DNA from: Sulfitobacter sp. S190 | GTDB lineage: Bacteria > Pseudomonadota > Alphaproteobacteria > Rhodobacterales > Rhodobacteraceae | Assembly: GCF_025141935.1 (NCBI RefSeq) | Contig: NZ_CP081124.1 | Span: 1-64,000, forward strand | Direction of reading: 5' to 3' | Length of the DNA stretch: 64,000 nt | Shown here: positions 31,171-39,463 of the stretch, piece by piece | Layout: the number at the start of each line of letters is the position of its first letter | Position numbering within the stretch: the first letter of the stretch is position 1 | Position numbers and translations under genes: made by a program | Notes under the pieces: model-generated | The model's database searches: none | The model's input: only the letters and a program-made list of their open reading frames with translations | Told to the model about the DNA's origin: nothing

Positions 31171-31931
31171 TTCGCGGTAAACCCCCCGTCGACCATCAGG
31201 ACCTGCCCCGTCACATAGGATGATGCGTCCGAGCACAGGAACAGGATCGGCCCGTCCATATCGCCAAGCGTGCCGTTGCGCCCCATGCAAGTTTGTGCCG
31301 CATTGCGTGCGGCGCGGTCGGCATCGTCGAAGACGGCCGCCGTCAGTTCGGTGGGAAAGAACCCCGGCCCGATGGCATTGGCGGTGATCCCGTGGGGCGA
31401 CCATGCTTCGGCCATCGCGCGGGTCAGCTGGGCGATGCCTGCCTTTGTCGCGCCGTATGCGATGCCGCCGGGAAAGGCGCGCGTGGTTTGCAGCGACGCG
31501 AAGTTCACGATGCGGCCCCAGCCCTTGGCCTTCATGGCGGGCACGAGGGTCTGGCTGAGGAAAAAGGGGGCCGTGAGGTTGAGCGCCAGCGTCTGGTCCC
31601 AGCCCTCGGGCGTGACGTCATCGGCGGGTTCGCGGGTGTTGATGCCCGCGGCGTGGACCACGATGTCGGGCGCCCCGAAGGGCGCGGCAAGCGCCTGCGC
31701 CAGATCGGCGGTGGCGCTGCGGTCCGCCACGTCAGCGGTGACGGCGGCGGCGGTATCCGCGCCGATGTCGGAGACGAGCGCCTCCAGCGCGTCGGCGCGG
31801 CGCGCCACGCCCACCACGCGCGCCCCGGCGCCCGCAAGCGCCAGTGCCGCCTGGCGGCCCAGACCGGAACTGGCACCGGTGACACAGGCCACCTTGCCAC
31901 TCAGGTCAAACAGGGCAGCCGGATGTGCCAT
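31167..31931 (-). CDS. hpsO: Short-chain dehydrogenase (SDR), HpsO-like
   Basis: A 254-residue classical SDR. The cofactor site is TGASSGLGRQAALALAGAGA, the active site Ser/Tyr/Lys are in NFASLQTTRAFPGGIAYGATK, and the C-terminus is YVTGQVLMVDGGF. It overlaps both neighbours by 4 bp (ATGA with HpsN, ATGA with the MDR). By position and partners it is the HpsO-type DHPS 2-dehydrogenase that handles one DHPS enantiomer together with the MDR enzyme. Confidence 0.82.
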   Translation of the reverse strand: MAHPAALFDLSGKVACVTGASSGLGRQAALALAGAGARVVGVARRADALEALVSDIGADTAAAVTADVADRSATADLAQALAAPFGAPDIVVHAAGINTREPADDVTPEGWDQTLALNLTAPFFLSQTLVPAMKAKGWGRIVNFASLQTTRAFPGGIAYGATKAGIAQLTRAMAEAWSPHGITANAIGPGFFPTELTAAVFDDADRAARNAAQTCMGRNGTLGDMDGPILFLCSDASSYVTGQVLMVDGGFTAK

Positions 31932-33238
31932 CAGCCTTCGGCCGACAGATCGAAGTTTTCGCCGGGGAAGTATTTCGCCAGCCGCACGTCGGCCGCGCGC
32001 GCGTGGCCTTCCATGCCTTCGAGCCGCGAAATGCGGGCCGTCGCCTCGGCCACGGCCTTGGAGCCGTCGCGGGTGGCGCGCTGCCACGTGACGATTTTCA
32101 TGTATTTGTGCACCGACAGCCCGCCGGTATAGCTGGCCGCACCGGAGGTGGGCAGCACGTGGTTGGTGCCTGTTGCCTTGTCCCCGTAGGACACGGTGGT
32201 TTCTTCGCCCAGAAACAGCGAGCCGTAGCAGGTGAGCCGGTTGAGCCACCAGTCGAGGTCTTCGGCCTGTACGGTGAGGTGTTCGGGTGCGTATTCGTCC
32301 GAACAGGCGGCCATGTCTTCGCGGTCCTTGCACACGATCACTTCGGCGTAGTCACGCCATGCGGCGAAGGCGTTGTCGCGGTTGAGCTGGGGCAGATCCT
32401 CGATCATGCCGGGCACCAGTTCCATGACCTTTTCGGCGAGTGCCCGGTCGTCGGTGACCAGCCAGACCGGCGAATTGTAGCCGTGTTCGGCCTGGCTGAC
32501 CAAATCGGTGGCCACGATATGCGCGTCGGCGTCCTTGTCGGCGAGCACGAGGCTGTCGGTGGGCCCCGCGATCATGTCGATGCCCACGCGGCCGAAGAGG
32601 ATGCGTTTGGCTTCGGCGACGAACTGGTTGCCCGGGCCCACGAGGATGTTGGCCTTGGGCAGACCGAAAAGTCCGAAGGTCATCGCGGCCACGCCCTGCA
32701 CGCCGCCCATCGCCATGATCTTGTCCGCGCCGCAGATGTGCGCGGCATAGACGATCGCGGGATTGACGCCTTCGTCGGGGCGGGGGGGCGAGCAGGCGGT
32801 GATGTGTTCGCAGCCCGCCACCTTGGCGGTTGTCACGGTCATGATTGCGCTGGCGATGTGGCTATAGCGTCCGCCGGGCACATAGCAGCCCGCGGCATCC
32901 ACCGGAATCGCCTTTTGACCCGCCACGAACCCCGGCGCGATTTCCATCTCGACGTCTTCCACGGTGCTTTTTTGCAATTCGGCAAAGCGTTTGACGTTGT
33001 CGTGGGCGAAGCGGATATCGGCCTTGAGCTTTTCGGGCACGCGGGCGATTGCGGCGTCGATTTCATCCTGCGTGAGCAAGACATTGCCCTCGTAGCGGTC
33101 GAATTTCTTGGCGTATTCCATCGCCTTGGCATCGCCGCCCGCTTCGATGTCCGACAGGATGTTCTTGACGGTCTCGTGGGTTTCGGAGGCATCCGACTTG
33201 GCGGTCAGGGTGGCTTTTTTCAGGTAGTCGCGGGTCAT
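31931..33238 (-). CDS. hpsN: Sulfopropanediol 3-dehydrogenase, HpsN (histidinol dehydrogenase family)
   Basis: A 435-residue NAD- and zinc-dependent enzyme that oxidises (R)-2,3-dihydroxypropane-1-sulfonate to (R)-sulfolactate in two steps. It has the HisD fold: GCYVPGGRYSHIASAIMT, CSPPRPDEGVNPAIVYAA, the zinc ligand region LVSQAEHGYNSPVWL and EYAPEHLTVQ. It is not the biosynthetic HisD: it is sandwiched between a TRAP transporter and two dehydrogenases, and its next genes are sulfopyruvate decarboxylase. This combination is the hallmark of DHPS catabolism in Rhodobacterales. Confidence 0.9.
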   Translation of the reverse strand: MTRDYLKKATLTAKSDASETHETVKNILSDIEAGGDAKAMEYAKKFDRYEGNVLLTQDEIDAAIARVPEKLKADIRFAHDNVKRFAELQKSTVEDVEMEIAPGFVAGQKAIPVDAAGCYVPGGRYSHIASAIMTVTTAKVAGCEHITACSPPRPDEGVNPAIVYAAHICGADKIMAMGGVQGVAAMTFGLFGLPKANILVGPGNQFVAEAKRILFGRVGIDMIAGPTDSLVLADKDADAHIVATDLVSQAEHGYNSPVWLVTDDRALAEKVMELVPGMIEDLPQLNRDNAFAAWRDYAEVIVCKDREDMAACSDEYAPEHLTVQAEDLDWWLNRLTCYGSLFLGEETTVSYGDKATGTNHVLPTSGAASYTGGLSVHKYMKIVTWQRATRDGSKAVAEATARISRLEGMEGHARAADVRLAKYFPGENFDLSAEG

Positions 33239-33249
33239 GGAGGATAATC

Positions 33250-34578
33250 CTACTTGTAGATGTCCGGCAGGAGAGTTGTTGAAATGGCGGGCACGTAAGC
33301 GATCAGAAGAACGACGATGAACATGCAGAGTACGAAGGGCACCGCACGCGCGGCAATCTTCAGAATGGACTCACCTGTAATGCCAGATACGACAAAGAGG
33401 TTGAGACCGAGCGGTGGCGTGATGAAGCCGACCCCCAATGCGGTGATCATCATGATGCAGAACTGGATTTCGTTCATGCCGATGTTGTCAGCCAGAGGTT
33501 TGAGGATGGGCGCGAGGATGACGATGTTGGGCGTGGTTTCCATCACACAGCCCGCCGCGATCAGGATGCCGATCATCAGCAGGATCAGCAGCCACGGCTC
33601 GTCCGTCATGGCGGTGACCGAGGTCACGAAGCCTTGCGGCACACCCATGATGGCCAAGGCTTCGGCCAGTGGCGCGGAAAAGGCGATGATGGGCAGGATG
33701 ACCCCGTTGACCTTGGCCGAGCTGAGCAACATCGCGGGGAAGTCCGCAAAGCTGAGCGTGCGCAGGATAAAGCCCATGATGATGGTGACGACAACGGCGG
33801 TGGCACCCGCTTCGGTGGGCGTGAGCCGGCCCGAGAAGATACCGTAGAAAATGATGCCGGGCACGATGAATGCGTACCAGCCCGATTTGAGCGCCTTGGC
33901 GAGGTTTGCTCCCCATTCGCCCAGTGTCATCTGGCCACCGCCTTCGTAGACGTAGATGCGGTTGACGATCAGGTTGGTGATCAGGATGGCCAGCAGGATC
34001 GCCAGACCGGGGATCAGGGCGGCCAAAAACAGCGTCGAGGCGGATATGCCCAGCACGAGGCCGATGATGATATAGGCGATCGACGGCGGGATCAGGATGC
34101 CGGTACAGGCCCCCGCGGCCACCAGCGCACAGGCATAGGGTCGCGGGTAGCCCGATTCCACCAGCCGGGCGATGGTCATGCGCCCCACGGCGGCAGCGCC
34201 CGCCGCATCAGAGCCGGAAATCGCCGCGAACATGCCGCAGACCAGGACCGTGGCAGACCCGAAGCCGCCCTTGGTAAAGCAGGTCAGCGCCTCGGCCACG
34301 TCGAGGAATTTTCGACTGAGCCCGGTGCGCACCAGCACGTCGCCCGTCAGGATGAACAGCGGCACAGCGGTAAGGGCGAAGGCGTCGATGCCCGCAAACA
34401 GGCTTTCGCCCACGAGGCTCAGTGGCAGATCGCCCGACATGAACAACATCACGATTGCGGAGACACCGATGGCGGCCCAGACCGGCACGGCCAGACCGAT
34501 GAGTGCGACGAACATGATCACCGGCAGGTAAAAGTCCCAGCCCAGCTCGACCGTTTGACTGACTTGGTTCCAAAGCAT
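33250..34578 (-). CDS. TRAP transporter large permease (DctM family), probable DHPS uptake
   Basis: A 442-residue integral membrane protein with about 12 predicted helices. It contains the DctM-type GSDAAGAAAVGRMTIARLVE and GACTGILIPPSIAYIIIGLV segments and the C-terminal LGVGFITPPLGLNLFVVSGI. It uses a sodium gradient to import substrate delivered by the binding protein. The start ATG has GAGGGG upstream and follows the small permease by 11 bp; the HpsN gene follows directly. DHPS specificity is inferred from the operon. Confidence 0.92.
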   Translation of the reverse strand: MLWNQVSQTVELGWDFYLPVIMFVALIGLAVPVWAAIGVSAIVMLFMSGDLPLSLVGESLFAGIDAFALTAVPLFILTGDVLVRTGLSRKFLDVAEALTCFTKGGFGSATVLVCGMFAAISGSDAAGAAAVGRMTIARLVESGYPRPYACALVAAGACTGILIPPSIAYIIIGLVLGISASTLFLAALIPGLAILLAILITNLIVNRIYVYEGGGQMTLGEWGANLAKALKSGWYAFIVPGIIFYGIFSGRLTPTEAGATAVVVTIIMGFILRTLSFADFPAMLLSSAKVNGVILPIIAFSAPLAEALAIMGVPQGFVTSVTAMTDEPWLLILLMIGILIAAGCVMETTPNIVILAPILKPLADNIGMNEIQFCIMMITALGVGFITPPLGLNLFVVSGITGESILKIAARAVPFVLCMFIVVLLIAYVPAISTTLLPDIYK

Positions 34579-34589
34579 CTGTCAGCCCC

Positions 34590-35114
34590 TCAATCGAACA
34601 ATGTATCGCCTTCGTAGACGGGTTGTCCCGTCCGAAGGCTGTGAAAATCGCGGCGCAGCGATTGCAGCAGGCGCCAGATGATAAGTGCGAAACCCGTCGG
34701 GACGGCCATCAGGAACCAGACCTTCGAGATGCGCAGCCCGTCGGTGACGGAGCCGAATTTTGCGGAGACATGAACCGCCTCGTAGGACCAGTAGAGGGCG
34801 ATGACGGCGACGAACATCATCACCAGATCGCCGAAGATATAGAGCAGCGCCTTGGGGCGCGGTCCGAGGTAGTGCATGATCACGTCGATGCGGATGTGGG
34901 CGCGTTCCTTGACCGCGGCGGCGGCCCCGATCCACGCGAGGTAGATGAAGGAGTAGCGCACGATCTCTTCGCCCCAGATCGACGAGTAGGAAAAGATTTC
35001 ACGCCTGAGCACTTCGACGGCCATCGTGATCACGAGCATCACGTAGAATGTCAAAAGCAGCCAGCGTTCGGCATCGCGGTCAAGGCGGCGCAGCATCTTC
35101 ATCATGTTCCTCAT
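34590..35114 (-). CDS. TRAP transporter small permease (DctQ family)
   Basis: A 174-residue protein with four membrane helices (LLLTFYVMLVITMAVEVL, EEIVRYSFIYLAWIGAAAAV, LVMMFVAVIALYWSYEAVHV and WFLMAVPTGFALIIWRLLQ). It contains the DctQ feature of a charged loop after helix 2 (KERAHIRIDVIM). Several ATGs are clustered at the start; the ATG at 35102 has GAGG at the best spacing, so the true N-terminus may be four residues shorter. It partners the large permease downstream. Confidence 0.9.
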   Translation of the reverse strand: MRNMMKMLRRLDRDAERWLLLTFYVMLVITMAVEVLRREIFSYSSIWGEEIVRYSFIYLAWIGAAAAVKERAHIRIDVIMHYLGPRPKALLYIFGDLVMMFVAVIALYWSYEAVHVSAKFGSVTDGLRISKVWFLMAVPTGFALIIWRLLQSLRRDFHSLRTGQPVYEGDTLFD

Positions 35115-35219
35115 CTGTTGGCCATAGCCGTACCGGCACGCCGGGGCGTGGAGGTATCAGGCGGGGCTGTCGGAAACGGGGGGTGACGGGCGCCCGTGCG
35201 GGGGCACCCGTCTGTTGGT

Positions 35220-36368
35220 TCAGGCGTCGTGCACGAAGTATTTGCCTTGCGTGCCGGCGGCTTCTTCCATCTTGGCGAAGGCGTCCATTGAGCCTGCCAG
35301 TTCGGTTTTGAAGCTGTCCCATTCGGAGCGCTGGTAGCCGCCTGCCTCTTTCCATTCGCCCAGCTGGTCATCGCTGAGGCTGTGGAATTCGACGCCTGCC
35401 TTGGCCAGTTCCGCCATCGCGTAGGCCCGCGCGGAGGGCACTTTGCTCAGGTTCTGGTGGGCGGTCATTTCAGAGCCCCACATGATGCCTTCCTGAATGT
35501 CGGCGGGCATCGAGTTGAACCATTCGAGGTTGCACGAATAGACTTGGCTGTCCGGCACCGCTTGCGTGAAGGTCACGTGGCTGAGGATGTCCTTGAAGCC
35601 GAAGACATAGAGCGCGCCCACGGAGGGGTCGAGCGCGTCGGCCACGCCCTGTTTGATCGCGGAGGGTGTTTCGCCCCAGGCCACCGGTGTCGGGTTTGCG
35701 CCGACCATGCGGTAGTACTGCTGCAGCATCTTGGAGCCCGGCACGCGGAACTTGACCCCGCCCAGATCGGAGGGCGAGAGCACCGCACCGGCACCGCCTT
35801 TGCGCACGGCAACGACGCGGGGGTCGATGTTGACGTAGAACAGCGCCTTAAACCCGTTTTCCTCGACCTTGGGCTCTACGTTGCCTTTCCAGAAATCGGA
35901 ATTCACGAGGTTGGTGAAGCGTTGGTTCGAACCGCACAGATACGGCATGTTGATCAGGTCAACCGTGGACGCGAAGGGTGCGAAGTTCGACAGGGAGTGT
36001 TGTGCCGCCTGAATGGTGCCGCCCTGAACCTTCTGCACGAGGTTGCCGCCGGATCCCAGCTGGCCACCGGGGGCCAGTTTCACATAGACCTTGCCGTTGG
36101 TGGCGTTCTGGATGTTTTCCTTCAGGTCCAGCTGCATGATGGGATAGCTGCGCGAGGCACCCAGCACGTAGGCGGTGCCGATGGTCATCACGTGCTCGGC
36201 CGCTTTTTCGCGGTCGCGCTCTTCGTTGGCGGTTTGTGCGGCCGCTTCGCTGGACCACAAGAGCCCGCTGGCCCCGGCGACCATCGCGGCGGTAAACCCG
36301 CCCGTGCCCATCAGTTTGAGAAAATTCCGGCGCTCGGCCGACGCAATGTCCTTGCGATCTTGATCCAT
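35220..36368 (-). CDS. TRAP transporter substrate-binding protein (DctP family), Tat-exported
   Basis: A 382-residue periplasmic binding protein. The N-terminus carries a twin-arginine signal (ERRNFLKLMGTGGFTAAMVA), so it is probably exported folded. The mature part has the DctP arrangement: MQLDLKENIQNATNGKVYVK, GGTIQAAQHSLSNFAPFAS and the substrate-contact region GVKFRVPGSKMLQQYY. GGGAGGA precedes the ATG. It should capture DHPS or a related C3 sulfonate and deliver it to the permeases. Confidence 0.92.
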   Translation of the reverse strand: MDQDRKDIASAERRNFLKLMGTGGFTAAMVAGASGLLWSSEAAAQTANEERDREKAAEHVMTIGTAYVLGASRSYPIMQLDLKENIQNATNGKVYVKLAPGGQLGSGGNLVQKVQGGTIQAAQHSLSNFAPFASTVDLINMPYLCGSNQRFTNLVNSDFWKGNVEPKVEENGFKALFYVNIDPRVVAVRKGGAGAVLSPSDLGGVKFRVPGSKMLQQYYRMVGANPTPVAWGETPSAIKQGVADALDPSVGALYVFGFKDILSHVTFTQAVPDSQVYSCNLEWFNSMPADIQEGIMWGSEMTAHQNLSKVPSARAYAMAELAKAGVEFHSLSDDQLGEWKEAGGYQRSEWDSFKTELAGSMDAFAKMEEAAGTQGKYFVHDA

Positions 36369-36389
36369 CTTGGTTCCTCCCGTTGAGAC

Positions 36390-36575
36390 TTAGCTGCCGT
36401 TCTTGTTTTTTCGGTCAGCTTCTTTTTGCAATATCGCGACGACAAAAAGGATCGACGCGGCAAAGAGAACCAGCATTTCGCCGACATCACCCAGAAATGC
36501 GTTCCTGAAAAATGCACCCAACGCGACATTCGTAAAATACACGATGAAGACGATCAAAGAGGCATAAAGAAACAT
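36390..36575 (-). CDS. Small membrane protein at the head of the sulfonate operon
   Basis: A 61-residue protein with two hydrophobic helices (FLYASLIVFIVYFTNVALGA and MLVLFAASILFVVAILQ) and a short basic tail. It is the first gene after the LacI-controlled promoter and precedes the TRAP binding protein by 21 bp. Small proteins of this sort at the head of TRAP operons have no assigned function that I know. It may stabilise the transporter; its topology suggests both ends on the same side. Confidence 0.7.
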   Translation of the reverse strand: MFLYASLIVFIVYFTNVALGAFFRNAFLGDVGEMLVLFAASILFVVAILQKEADRKNKNGS

Positions 36576-36606
36576 CGCGGGCCTTTCAGCAGCTGATTCT
36601 TCGATT

Positions 36607-36636
36607 ACTGTAAGCGCTTGCATTGCGTTCGTGCAA
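36607..36636 (-). promoter_or_regulatory. Predicted sigma-70 promoter of the sulfonate operon
   Basis: On the minus strand, TTGCAC (36636-36631) and TACAGT (36612-36607) form -35 and -10 boxes with an 18-bp spacer. Each box is embedded in one of the two LacI-type operators, so repressor binding would block polymerase directly. The transcript would start about 25 bp upstream of the small membrane protein gene. Confidence 0.5.
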
Positions 36637-36645
36637 GCGCTTACA
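36609..36645. promoter_or_regulatory. Pair of LacI-type operators, mirror images
   Basis: TGTAAGCGCTTGCA (36609-36622) and its exact reverse complement TGCAAGCGCTTACA (36632-36645), centres 23 bp apart. Each contains the AAGCGCTT centre typical of LacI-family operators with a central CpG. They lie between the divergent lacI-family gene and the sulfonate operon and overlap the predicted operon promoter. Confidence 0.88.
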
Positions 36646-36695
36646 TTTTCCCACGCGCCTTTTTTATTTTGCTGAATTGAGATATTGCAAAACCG

Positions 36696-37751
36696 ATGGA
36701 TCAGACCCCGCAGAAAATACTGGCGACGCCTGCCGTGCCCACGCTCGATGATGTGGCGCGCAAGGCCGGTGTGTCGACGGCGACTGTGTCGCGGTGCCTG
36801 AACACCGCCGACAAGGTGTCCCAGAAGACGCGGTCGCGGGTCATGGCGGCGGTGGAGGCGTTGGGCTACACGCCCAATTTCGGGGCCCGCGCGATGGCCG
36901 CACGCCGCACCTTCACCATCGGTGCGATCATTCCGACGATGGAGAACGCGATTTTTGCGCGCGGTTTGCAGGCCTTTCAGGAAGAGCTGCACACAAAGGG
37001 GTATACGCTTCTGGTGTCGAGTACGTCCTACCGGCCCGATATCGAGGCGGAGCAGATCCGCTCGCTCGTGTCGCGCGGGGCGGACGGGTTGTTGTTGATC
37101 GGCTATGACAGGGATGCGGCGATTTTCGATTACCTGCAGCGCCGTGCCGTGCCGACGCTGGTGGCGTGGGCGTTCGATCCCGACAATCCGCAACCGTCCA
37201 TCGGCTTTGATAACCGTGCCTCCATGCAGGAGCTGACGGCGACGGTTCTGGGCATGGGTCACCGCGATGTCGCCGTGATTTCGGGCATTGTCGAAGGCAA
37301 CGACCGTGCGCGCCAGCGTTTGGCAGGCATACGGGCGGGCCTGCGGGCAGGGGGGATCGACCCCGATCAGGTGCCGGTCATCGAGACCCCCTACGAGATC
37401 GAAAACGGCGCGAATGCCTTTGGCCAGTTGATGGCTGCGCCGCACCGCCCCACGGTGGTGATGTGCGGCAATGACGTGCTGGCCGTGGGCGCGATCCAGC
37501 GCGCGCATGAGATGGGACTACGGGTGCCGCAGGACGTGTCGATCACCGGTTTCGATGACATAGAGCTGGCGCGGATCGTGTCGCCGCAATTGACCACCGT
37601 GCACGTGCCGCACCGCACGATGGGCACGCGCGCCGCGCAGGAGCTGATCCGCATGGTCGAGAAGGAAAGCACCGGCACATCGGTGCAGCTGGACAGTGCG
37701 CTGCGGATGCGCGGGTCTTTGCGGGCGCTGGATGCGGGTGCGTCAGGCTAG
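36696..37751 (+). CDS. LacI-family transcriptional regulator of the sulfonate operon
   Basis: A 351-residue repressor. The helix-turn-helix is TLDDVARKAGVSTATVSRCL (residues 16-35) with the minor-groove hinge VEALGYTPNFGARAMA. A periplasmic-binding-protein-like effector domain follows (FTIGAIIPTMENAIFARGLQ and the C-terminal ISITGFDDIELARIVSPQLT type region). Two matching operators lie 51-87 bp upstream of its ATG, so it probably represses both the operon and itself until a sulfonate intermediate binds. Its 3' end overlaps the convergent hydrolase gene by 9 bp. Confidence 0.92.
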   Translation: MDQTPQKILATPAVPTLDDVARKAGVSTATVSRCLNTADKVSQKTRSRVMAAVEALGYTPNFGARAMAARRTFTIGAIIPTMENAIFARGLQAFQEELHTKGYTLLVSSTSYRPDIEAEQIRSLVSRGADGLLLIGYDRDAAIFDYLQRRAVPTLVAWAFDPDNPQPSIGFDNRASMQELTATVLGMGHRDVAVISGIVEGNDRARQRLAGIRAGLRAGGIDPDQVPVIETPYEIENGANAFGQLMAAPHRPTVVMCGNDVLAVGAIQRAHEMGLRVPQDVSITGFDDIELARIVSPQLTTVHVPHRTMGTRAAQELIRMVEKESTGTSVQLDSALRMRGSLRALDAGASG

Positions 37752-38612
37752 GATCGCGTCCCACGTGGATTGGCGGCTGGCGGAGAACACCTCGATATGG
37801 CCGATGGCGTCGAGCCCGAAGGCGGAAGGCTTCAGGGTCAGTTGTTGGCGCGGCGTGTCGCCGTAGTGCGTCATCAGGCGCCACACGGCCGCAGGCGGAA
37901 CCAGCGCGTCATCGGCGATGGCCACGAATTTGACCCGGCAGCCCAGTGGTTCCGCGTTGGGTGGGGGCAGGGTTTTGCCGATGTCGATTGCGTAGGATCC
38001 ACGTGTGGTGCACCACCGCCGCCATTGCCTGTACACGCCGGCGGGCAAATCCGCACCCAGCCCCATCAACCGACCCGGCACCATGCCTTTCGCCGCAACG
38101 ATGCCGCGCACCGGCCATGACCAGAACGTGCGCGCCAGCGCCTGATAGGGCCACGGGTGGTCGGCCGCGTGGACCGCACCGCTGCCCACGGTGATGACCC
38201 GCGCGACGCGTGACAGACCGGTTTGCAGCGGCAGGCACATGCCGCCCAGCGAGTGACCGATGATCCATTGGGGCAATTCCCCGAACTGCGCCTGCGCGAA
38301 GGCCCGTGCCGATTGGCCATCCGTCACTGCCCAGTCACCGAGCGTCGCGTCGGACCGGTGCGTCGGGCCCGCCGAAGATGCGCCGAAGTCGCGGTAATCA
38401 TAGGTCAGGCACGCGACGGTGTGCTTGCGCACCAACCAGTCTGCGAAGGCGGAGTAGTACCGCGCCCGCACACCGACGGCAGGGCTGAGCACGACAATCG
38501 CGCGGGGGGTGGTGCGTGGTTCGAATACTGTGCCGGTCAGGGTCCGGTCGACCGACGCAAAGGTGACGGGGCGCTGTTGGACATCGGCATCGGCTGTGGT
38601 GGCGGAGGGCAT
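37743..38612 (-). CDS. Alpha/beta hydrolase (esterase/lipase-like)
   Basis: A 289-residue alpha/beta-hydrolase. The nucleophile elbow is GHSLGG, followed by the LTYDYRDFGAS strand characteristic of serine aminopeptidase/lysophospholipase-like proteins; a late Asp (VAIADDALVPP) and His (IGHIEVFS) complete the triad. No signal peptide, so cytosolic. It is divergent from a TetR regulator with shared operators, which probably controls it. Its substrate is unknown. Confidence 0.85.
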   Translation of the reverse strand: MPSATTADADVQQRPVTFASVDRTLTGTVFEPRTTPRAIVVLSPAVGVRARYYSAFADWLVRKHTVACLTYDYRDFGASSAGPTHRSDATLGDWAVTDGQSARAFAQAQFGELPQWIIGHSLGGMCLPLQTGLSRVARVITVGSGAVHAADHPWPYQALARTFWSWPVRGIVAAKGMVPGRLMGLGADLPAGVYRQWRRWCTTRGSYAIDIGKTLPPPNAEPLGCRVKFVAIADDALVPPAAVWRLMTHYGDTPRQQLTLKPSAFGLDAIGHIEVFSASRQSTWDAILA

Positions 38613-38624
38613 GGCGTTCCTGAC

Positions 38625-38666
38625 TAGACTGATTGGTCTAGCCTTTTGACTAGACCAGTCAGTCCA
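38625..38666. promoter_or_regulatory. Paired TetR (LmrA/YxaF/NemR-like) operators and divergent promoter
   Basis: TAGACTGATTGGTCTA (38625-38640) and TAGACCAGTCAGTCCA (38651-38666) both match TAGACC-N4-GGTCTA with few differences and are 26 bp apart. A minus-strand -35 TTGACA (38676-38671) with -10 TCTAGT (38654-38649) drives the hydrolase and overlaps the second operator. The TetR gene starts 19 bp after it. Confidence 0.7.
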
Positions 38667-38685
38667 ATCCTGTCAAACCTTATTT

Positions 38686-39243
38686 ATGGCTTCCTCGACC
38701 AAAGACCGGCTGACTGTGACTGCCGCCCGCTTGTTTCAGGAAAAGGGGTTCAACGGCGTGGGTTTGACCGAAATCCTCACGGCCACCGGGGTGCCGAAGG
38801 GATCGCTTTACCATCATTTTCCGGGCGGCAAACCCGATCTCGCACTTGAGGCGGCCGAGCTTGCCCACCGCGAAACCCTGCGCATCATCGATGACGCATT
38901 CGGGTCGGCGGCGGACTTCGAGGCGGGGGCGGCGACGCTGTTTTACAAGCTGGCAAAGCTGTTTGATCTGATGGGCAAGACCGCCGGGTGTCCGATCTCG
39001 CAAATTCTGTTCGACGGGGCTGAGGATGCGACGTTTCGCACCGCGACAGCGCGGTATTTCGAGACGTGGATGGCGACGATCGCGGCGCATGCGGAGCGGT
39101 TGGGCGTGGACGGCGCGGTTGCCGATGCGCAGGCGAAGCGGCTGTTTCTGACGCTGCAGGGGGCGTGGACCCTCGCGCGGGCCACGGGCCGGTCGGATAC
39201 GTTGCGCGAGGTGCCGGCGCTGTTGTTTGCGGCGCCGCGGTAG
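38686..39243 (+). CDS. TetR-family regulator, LmrA/YxaF-like
   Basis: A 185-residue repressor. The N-terminal helix-turn-helix is TEILTATGVPKGSLYHHFPG, the LmrA/YxaF version of the TetR signature; the C-terminal ligand domain has the FDLMGKTAGCPISQILFDG region of that subgroup. There is no obvious Shine-Dalgarno sequence before the ATG. The matching operators between it and the hydrolase suggest that it controls both genes in response to a hydrophobic or electrophilic compound. Confidence 0.9.
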   Translation: MASSTKDRLTVTAARLFQEKGFNGVGLTEILTATGVPKGSLYHHFPGGKPDLALEAAELAHRETLRIIDDAFGSAADFEAGAATLFYKLAKLFDLMGKTAGCPISQILFDGAEDATFRTATARYFETWMATIAAHAERLGVDGAVADAQAKRLFLTLQGAWTLARATGRSDTLREVPALLFAAPR

Positions 39244-39463
39244 CCCCCTGCGCGCCATTGCGCCTATTGGCTTTGCCCGTGCGGCGGGGCGCGTGCGATT
39301 CCTTGAAATCAATCGGTTCGTGCAAATGCAATGATGGTCCCGGTGCCCAAATCACAGGCGCTTTTCGCTTAATGGGGCAGGTGAGTCATGTGCCGCATTG
39401 TAGAACGTCAGGGCCGGTGCCAAGGTGGTGCGGCCTTAACCCAGATTTCGAAGGATTATTGAC

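Noticed and set aside
31270..32132. Plus-strand open frames opposite the SDR and HpsN genes
   Set aside because: The minus-strand genes have clear catalytic motifs and fit a tight operon; the plus-strand frames show no family.
31931..33238. Biosynthetic histidinol dehydrogenase (hisD)
   Set aside because: There is no other his gene nearby. The TRAP transporter, the two dehydrogenases and the sulfopyruvate decarboxylase point to HpsN.
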